A stretch of 64,000 bases of DNA from Streptomyces aurantiacus (lineage in GTDB: Bacteria; Actinomycetota; Actinomycetes; Streptomycetales; Streptomycetaceae), in assembly GCF_001418335.1 (NCBI RefSeq), contig NZ_LIPP01000099.1, positions 29,149-93,148 of the forward strand. The letters are read 5' to 3'. The notes below the pieces were generated by a model. That model ran no database searches. It had not been told where the DNA came from and was given only the letters and a program-made list of their open reading frames with translations. Of the stretch, positions 59,986 through 64,000 are shown one piece after another. The position numbers and the translations under genes were made by a program. Position 1 is the first letter of the stretch; every line of letters begins with the position of its first letter.

Positions 59986-59994
59986 ATCATGAGC

Positions 59995-60000
59995 TATGAT
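59995..60000 (+). promoter_or_regulatory. -10 element TATGAT, leaderless TetR transcript
   Basis: TATGAT ends seven bases before ATG 60008, and no Shine-Dalgarno is present. The upstream in-frame ATG at 59996 is inside the -10 element, so the start is taken as 60008. Confidence 0.55.
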
Positions 60001-60007
60001 TACGGAC

Positions 60008-60601
60008 ATGCCAATCACCGCACGTACCGGCGACACCCGCCGGAGCATCCTCGACACCGCCCAGCGGATCATTGCCCACAAGGGCTACTCCGCGGTCGGC
60101 ATCAATGAGGTACTCGCGGAGGCCGGTGTACCAAAGGGCTCCTTCTACCACTACTTCCCGTCGAAGGACGCCTTCGGTGAAGCACTGCTGCGGAGCTACT
60201 TCGAGGAGTACGTCGCCGACATGGATCGCATACTCGCACGGTCCGGCCAGTCGGCCGCCGAGCAGCTGACGACCTACTGGCAGCAGTGGCGGGAGACGCA
60301 GAGCGTCGACGACTGCCAGGGCAAGTGCCTGGCGGTCAAGCTCGGTGCCGAGGTCTCCGACCTGTCGGAGCCGATGCGACTGGTCCTCAAGGAAGGCACG
60401 GACGCGATCGTCGACCGCCTGGAGCGGATGATCACCGGCGGCCTTCAGGACGGGTCGGTGGCGATCGACGGAGACCCCCGCGGAACAGCGCAGGTCCTCT
60501 ACCAGATGTGGCTCGGCGCGAGCATCATGGCCAAGATCCACCGCAGCCTCGCGCCGCTCGACTCCACCACGGCGATGACCCGCCAGATCCTGCACCTCTG
60601 A
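60008..60601 (+). CDS. TetR-family transcriptional regulator
   Basis: 197 aa from ATG 60008 (MPITARTGDTRRSIL). HTH INEVLAEAGVPKGSFYHYFPSKDAFGEALL near residues 34-63, then a helical domain with QCK-type motif DDCQGKCLAVKLGAEVSDLSEPM; the two closely spaced Cys in CQGKC suggest redox or electrophile sensing, as in the NemR/YxaF-like branch. Identical operators precede this gene and the DJ-1 gene, so it represses both. Divergent from the MBL chimera. Confidence 0.94.
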   Translation: MPITARTGDTRRSILDTAQRIIAHKGYSAVGINEVLAEAGVPKGSFYHYFPSKDAFGEALLRSYFEEYVADMDRILARSGQSAAEQLTTYWQQWRETQSVDDCQGKCLAVKLGAEVSDLSEPMRLVLKEGTDAIVDRLERMITGGLQDGSVAIDGDPRGTAQVLYQMWLGASIMAKIHRSLAPLDSTTAMTRQILHL

Positions 60602-60657
60602 CGGCCCGCGTTTCACCTACGACGACCGGGAGTCGCGGGCAGTTTTTTGCCCAACTC

Positions 60658-60672
60658 TAGACGACCGGTCTA
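60658..60672. promoter_or_regulatory. TetR operator TAGACGACCGGTCTA (DJ-1 promoter)
   Basis: Exact copy of the 15-bp operator at 59971-59985, placed 79 bp upstream of the DJ-1/PfpI ATG. Confidence 0.8.
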
Positions 60673-60685
60673 CTCACCTCTACCG

Positions 60686-60738
60686 CTCGCACTCGCACTC
60701 GCACTCGCACTCACACTCACACTCACACTCACACTCAC
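60686..60738 (+). repeat. CTCGCA/CTCACA hexanucleotide microsatellite in a leader
   Basis: Four CTCGCA units, four CTCACA units and a partial copy fill the space between the TetR operator and the GGAG ribosome site of the DJ-1 gene. The array lacks G-rich partners, so the mRNA leader would be unstructured here. Copy number probably varies between strains. Confidence 0.9.
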
Positions 60739-60750
60739 CAGGAGACAGAC

Positions 60751-61440
60751 ATGAAGGTCCTGATCGTTCTCACCTCTCACGACGAGCTGGGCGACACCGG
60801 CCGTAAGACCGGATTCTGGCTGGAGGAGCTGGCTGCTCCCTACTACCGCTTCAAGGAGGCCGGCTGGGAGGTGGCACTCGCCTCTCCCAAGGGAGGCCGT
60901 CCGCCCCTGGACCCGAAGAGCAACGAGCCCGGTTTCCAGACCGAACAGACCCGCCGGTTCGAGGCCGACGCGGAGGCGACCGCGGCGCTGTCGAACACCG
61001 TGCGCCTGGACTCGGTCTCGGCCGACGACTTCGACACGGTCTTCTACCCCGGCGGCCACGGCCCGCTGTGGGATCTGGCCGAGGACGCGCATTCCGCGCG
61101 GCTGATCGAGACAACGCTGCGCTCCGGCAAGCCGCTCGCGGTGGTCTGCCACGCTCCCGGCGTCCTGCGCCACACGGTCAACGAGGACGGCACCCCGCTG
61201 GTGCAGGGCAAGAGGGTCACCGGCTTCGCCAACTCCGAGGAGGAGGCGGTCGCGCTCACCGAGATCGTCCCCTTCCTCGTCGAGGACGAGCTGAAGCGCC
61301 TGGGCGGCGTCTACTCCAAGATCGGCGACTGGGAGCCCTACGTCGTGCAGGACGGCCTTCTGATCACCGGGCAGAACCCGGCGTCCTCGGGCCCGGCAGC
61401 CGACGCACTCGTCGAGCTGGCCGACAAGATCGGCGCCTGA
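60751..61440 (+). CDS. DJ-1/PfpI-family protein (class I glutamine amidotransferase-like)
   Basis: 229 aa. Nucleophile Cys133 in VVCHAPGVL, oxyanion Gly-Gly in VFYPGGHGPLWDL, and N-terminal KVLIVLTSHDELGDTGRKTGFWLEELAAPYYRF with the conserved Glu. It matches the Hsp31/glyoxalase III-like branch, which detoxifies methylglyoxal or repairs glycated proteins. TetR operator and hexamer repeat precede it, and it is probably induced by electrophiles. Good ribosome site GGAG before ATG. Confidence 0.93.
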   Translation: MKVLIVLTSHDELGDTGRKTGFWLEELAAPYYRFKEAGWEVALASPKGGRPPLDPKSNEPGFQTEQTRRFEADAEATAALSNTVRLDSVSADDFDTVFYPGGHGPLWDLAEDAHSARLIETTLRSGKPLAVVCHAPGVLRHTVNEDGTPLVQGKRVTGFANSEEEAVALTEIVPFLVEDELKRLGGVYSKIGDWEPYVVQDGLLITGQNPASSGPAADALVELADKIGA

Positions 61441-61551
61441 ACGCGTACGCCGTCAGGTCCAGGTAGCCAGGCAGCACTGATGCCGGTGCCGACCCCCGGA
61501 ACGGGCGGCACCGGCACCGGCACGAGCAACGGCATCGGTGATGCCGTCGGA

Positions 61552-62427
61552 TCAGCGCTTGATCTCCTTGATCTTCAGCATGCGCGTGATGACCTTGTCG
61601 AGCTCGTCGTCCTCGAAGACCTTCTTCCAGTCGTCGCGCACGATGGACTCGCGGCCGTAGTCCATGGCGATCAGGCAGGCGTCCGAGAACGGGTTGGAGC
61701 CCTTGAGGGTGTTCGCCAGGGCGACCTGGGTGTGGCCCAGGAGCATCGCGCGGGCCGCCTTCTCCGGGACGCCGACCGTGTGCACCGTCTCGTGCAGCGC
61801 CTCGGTCAGGAGGGCGCCGACCATGCAGGCGATCGTCTCGACGAGGGTCGGCTCCAGGACGGCGAGCTGCTTGACGGTGACCCAGTGGACGTCGACCACG
61901 GGGGCGTACATCACGCGGATGACCGAGTCGGCCAGCTCCTGCTTGGCGCTGTCGCCGCCCTCGTACGCGGCGACCACCTCCTGCGGGGCGGCGATGCCAC
62001 CGAAGGTGTCCTGCCACTCCTCCTCGGTGGTGCGCTCCAGGAACACCGACGGGTGGCAGGGGTGGGCACACGCGTAGTGGATGTCGTCCCGGCTGAACAG
62101 CAGGCCCGCGTACGCGGCGGCCGGGTCGAGGGTGAGGACGACGGTGCCCGGCTTCATGAGGGGCACGAGCTGCTCGGAGACCGTTCCGAGGACGACGTCC
62201 GGCACGGCGAGGATGACGACATCCGCCTCGGCGACCGCGTCGGTGGACTCGGTCAGCTCCCGGCCCAGGCCGCGGATCAGCTCCTGGCCCTTGGGCGAGG
62301 CCTCGCTGAAGAGGACCCGGAAGTCGCTCTCGACCAGGTTGTTGGAGACACGCTGGCCCATCTTGCCTGCGGCCCCGATGACGGCGACGGTCCTGACGTC
62401 GGCCTGGGTCTGGATCTCGGTGGCCAT
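61552..62427 (-). CDS. 6-phosphogluconate dehydrogenase-like oxidoreductase (possible D-apionate oxidoisomerase)
   Basis: 291 aa from ATG 62427, overlapping the upstream stop (TAATG). Rossmann start TVAVIGAAGKMGQRVSNNL and a C-terminal helical domain of the phosphogluconate-dehydrogenase C-terminal type (KQLAVLEPTLVETIACMVGALLTEALHETVHTVGVPEKAA). This combination, next to a TIM-barrel isomerase/epimerase-like gene and a triosephosphate isomerase-like gene, resembles D-apionate oxidoisomerase (ApnO) in the pathway that gives 3-oxo-isoapionate. By gene order it is the last of three coupled genes. Alternative: another sugar-acid dehydrogenase of the same family. Confidence 0.7.
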   Translation of the reverse strand: MATEIQTQADVRTVAVIGAAGKMGQRVSNNLVESDFRVLFSEASPKGQELIRGLGRELTESTDAVAEADVVILAVPDVVLGTVSEQLVPLMKPGTVVLTLDPAAAYAGLLFSRDDIHYACAHPCHPSVFLERTTEEEWQDTFGGIAAPQEVVAAYEGGDSAKQELADSVIRVMYAPVVDVHWVTVKQLAVLEPTLVETIACMVGALLTEALHETVHTVGVPEKAARAMLLGHTQVALANTLKGSNPFSDACLIAMDYGRESIVRDDWKKVFEDDELDKVITRMLKIKEIKR

Positions 62428-63236
62428 TACTCGCTCCTCAGAAGGGTGTTGATGCTGTGCTGCGTCCACTGGTGTTCGAGCCGGGCGGTGGCGTCGAAGC
62501 CCTCGTCCTGCCACGGGAGCCAGTGCTCCACGATCTGGTTGATGCCGTCCGCGTCCGGCCGGGCGGCGTGCACGGCGGCGATCATCGCGTCGTAGTCCAG
62601 GAGTCCCTCGCCCAGGGGGCAGCCGGCGTAGGTGAAGCCGACCCAGCCGTCCCGGCGGGTGAAGGCGAAGTCCTTGACGTGGATGTTGACCACGTGCGGC
62701 GCGGTGGCGGCGACCACGTCCACCGGGCGTTCCAGGCGGGCGACGCTGTTGCCCGGGTCCAGGACGACGCCGAGCCGCTCGCTGTCGACCCCGCGTACGA
62801 CAGCCAGCAAATCGTCGGTCGACACCTGCTCGTAGGTCTCCAGGCCCAGGGTCACCCCGGCGTCCTCGTAGCGGGACACCGACTCCTTGAGCAGCGACAC
62901 GGCCTCGGCGGTGTCCGGCCGGTGGTCCGCGGTGTTGAGCATGGAGCGGACCAGGGTGACGTCCAACTGCCGTGCCAAATCGAGGTACTTGAGCAGATGG
63001 GAGGTACGCACGCCGCGGGTGCCGAGTTCCAGGGTCAGGCCCAGGTCGGCGGCGGTGGCCCGCACGTCCGCCAACTGCGCGGCGTCGTACGACTCGACGG
63101 GTGCGTAGTCGCAGATCTGGAAGACCCGGCCGCCCAGTTCGGCGGTGTCGCGCAGCATCTCGGCGAGGGTCATCGGCCGGGGTGCCCGGTCGGAGATCCG
63201 CCAGAAGTACGCGTACGTGCTGATTCCGTGGGCCAT
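62427..63236 (-). CDS. Xylose-isomerase-like TIM-barrel protein (possible 3-oxo-isoapionate decarboxylase)
   Basis: 269 aa from ATG 63236, TGATG overlap with the upstream gene. AP-endonuclease-2/sugar phosphate isomerase fold: metal and active residues in VTLGLETYEQVSTDDLL, VVLDPGNSVARLE, NIHVKDFAF and IVEHWLPWQDE. Members catalyse isomerisation, epimerisation or, in OiaC, decarboxylation of 3-oxo-isoapionate to L-erythrulose. Coupling to the ApnO-like and TIM-like genes favours the last, but sequence alone does not prove it. Confidence 0.72.
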   Translation of the reverse strand: MAHGISTYAYFWRISDRAPRPMTLAEMLRDTAELGGRVFQICDYAPVESYDAAQLADVRATAADLGLTLELGTRGVRTSHLLKYLDLARQLDVTLVRSMLNTADHRPDTAEAVSLLKESVSRYEDAGVTLGLETYEQVSTDDLLAVVRGVDSERLGVVLDPGNSVARLERPVDVVAATAPHVVNIHVKDFAFTRRDGWVGFTYAGCPLGEGLLDYDAMIAAVHAARPDADGINQIVEHWLPWQDEGFDATARLEHQWTQHSINTLLRSE

Positions 63237-64000
63237 CACGCCACCGCCGCGCCGGTCGGGGTGCGGATCTCGTCGAGTACGGCCCGTACGTTCTCCGGGT
63301 CGTGGGCGAAGCGGCCGAGGAAGAGGCCGTCCGCGGTTCCCCCGAGGCGGCTGAGCAGGCCGGGGCCCGCGCTGCCGCCGTAGATGACCTGCGAACCCGC
63401 GTGCTGCGAACGGGAGTCGAGCCAGTTCCGCAGGGCCGTGCACACGGCGGCGATGTGCTCGGCCGAGGCCGGTTCCGGCGCTCCGATGGCCCACTGGGGC
63501 TCGTAGGCGAGGACGACGGTGCCGTCCAGTCCGGTCAGCAGGCGGGCGGCCTCGGCGACCGTGCGCTCGGCGGCTTCCTGTGGTGTTCCCCGGTCGCGTT
63601 CGCCGACGCAGAGGACGGGGGTGAGGCCGCTGCGCAGGGCGGCGGCCGTCTTGGCGGCGACGACCGTGTCGCCCTCGCCGTACAGGCGGCGGCGTTCGGC
63701 GTGGCCGACCTCGGCGTAGCGGCAGCCGATCTCCTTGAGGAGGGGGCCGCCGACCTCGCCGGTGTACGGGCCGGTGTCCTCGGTGGCGATGTCCTGGGCG
63801 CCGAGGGCGATGCCGTACGGCGCGAGGATGCCGGCGGCGGGGATCAGGGTCGGGAAGGCCGGCAGGACGAAGAGGCGGGCCTCGCCGGAGGTCACGGCGG
63901 GGTGCTCGGCGGCGAGAGTGGCAATCTTCCGCGCCCAGTTGAGGGTCTGGTGGTGGCCGAAGTACATCTTCAGGCTCACCCCCAGGAGGAGGGGCGGGCG
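63236..64000 (-). CDS. Triosephosphate isomerase-like protein (possible L-erythrulose-1-phosphate isomerase), 5' end beyond window
   Basis: The open frame continues to the right edge with LLLGVSLKMYFGHHQT, in which LGVSLKM occupies the place of the first strand and catalytic Lys of TIM (AGNWKMN), so the true start is probably outside the window; a GTG at 63979 would cut off this strand. Other TIM features: YAEVGHAERRRLYGE with catalytic His, VLAYEPQWAIG with catalytic Glu, and VIYGGSAGPG phosphate loop. In actinobacteria such TIM paralogues (LerI/EryH) act on erythrulose phosphates; a kinase gene is expected further upstream. Confidence 0.8.
   Translation of the reverse strand, partial: RPPLLLGVSLKMYFGHHQTLNWARKIATLAAEHPAVTSGEARLFVLPAFPTLIPAAGILAPYGIALGAQDIATEDTGPYTGEVGGPLLKEIGCRYAEVGHAERRRLYGEGDTVVAAKTAAALRSGLTPVLCVGERDRGTPQEAAERTVAEAARLLTGLDGTVVLAYEPQWAIGAPEPASAEHIAAVCTALRNWLDSRSQHAGSQVIYGGSAGPGLLSRLGGTADGLFLGRFAHDPENVRAVLDEIRTPTGAAVA

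Noticed and set aside
60637..60652. GGGCA-TTTTTT-TGCCC hairpin after the TetR gene as a terminator
   Set aside because: The T run is in the loop rather than after the stem, so it does not have the form of an intrinsic terminator.
1..64000. tRNA, rRNA or CRISPR arrays
   Set aside because: No tRNA-like TTCGANNC arms with matching stems and no spaced identical repeats of CRISPR size were seen; the short repeats present are microsatellites or operators.
1..64000. Insertion sequences, integrases or phage genes as the source of the cassette layout
   Set aside because: No transposase, integrase or phage structural motif in any plausible gene, and no terminal inverted repeats with target duplications were noticed. 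The junction at 59 kb is better explained by deletion.

Overview
The window is high-GC actinobacterial DNA, most likely a Streptomyces chromosome: strong third-position GC bias, many GTG and some TTG starts, ATGA/TGATG gene overlaps, Tat/lipoprotein solute-binding proteins, three carbohydrate ABC importers without their own ATPase, and a very dense set of regulators (five TetR, three LacI or LacI-like, GntR, AraC, ArsR, MarR). I see no rRNA, tRNA, CRISPR array, transposase or phage gene. It reads as accessory or arm-type metabolic DNA made of independent catabolic cassettes, each with its own regulator and recognisable operators.

Layout. (1) 60-9889: an amine catabolism locus. A copper amine oxidase lies divergent from a GntR/FCD regulator. 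On the minus strand a Rieske oxygenase, a glutamine-synthetase-like (gamma-glutamyl-amine synthetase type) ligase, an aldehyde dehydrogenase and a fused PLP-enzyme/FAD-oxidase form an overlapping operon. A TTGGATnCAA-type palindrome sits at both ends of the locus. (2) 10075-14154: a membrane protein, an SDR, and an AraC regulator divergent from a small monooxygenase and an HSL-type esterase. (3) 14168-23311: a sugar locus under a LacI regulator, with solute-binding protein, two permeases and a GH31 on the minus strand and a GH2 on the plus strand. Identical TTACAGCGCTGTAA operators control both arms. (4) 23536-31061: a second sugar locus with a DeoR-HTH/LacI-core hybrid regulator, solute-binding protein, two permeases, a 2-hydroxyacid dehydrogenase and a DUF2264 protein, fully translationally coupled from the first permease on. 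(5) 31103-38242: a run of small oxidoreductase/regulator pairs (SDR, zinc-type dehydrogenase, DUF1330, SnoaL-like, four TetR, one ArsR), with a possible gene remnant. (6) 38370-42066: a KAS III / acyl carrier protein / alpha-beta hydrolase trio, then an unrecognised acidic protein. (7) 42093-46900: TetR/MMPL exporter pair, MarR, a rhodanese behind a MerR-type palindrome, and an MSMEG_6728-like protein. (8) 46962-59060: a mannoside locus (LacI, ROK kinase, long mannose-6-phosphate isomerase on the minus strand; ABC importer, GH76 and GH38 on the plus strand) ending in a remnant of another sugar-binding or hydrolase protein. (9) 59048-61440: a metallo-beta-lactamase-fold protein whose first residues look like a QorB/NmrA dehydrogenase, a TetR and a DJ-1/PfpI protein with shared operators. 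(10) 61552-64000: three overlapping minus-strand genes resembling the decarboxylating D-apionate to L-erythrulose phosphate branch; the first runs off the right edge.

The most novel-looking parts are the amine operon with its two-enzyme fusion, the DUF2264/2-hydroxyacid dehydrogenase sugar locus, the stand-alone KAS III-ACP-hydrolase trio, and the apparent deletion-made chimera at 59048-59887. Assignments rest on motifs read by eye; no database search was possible.
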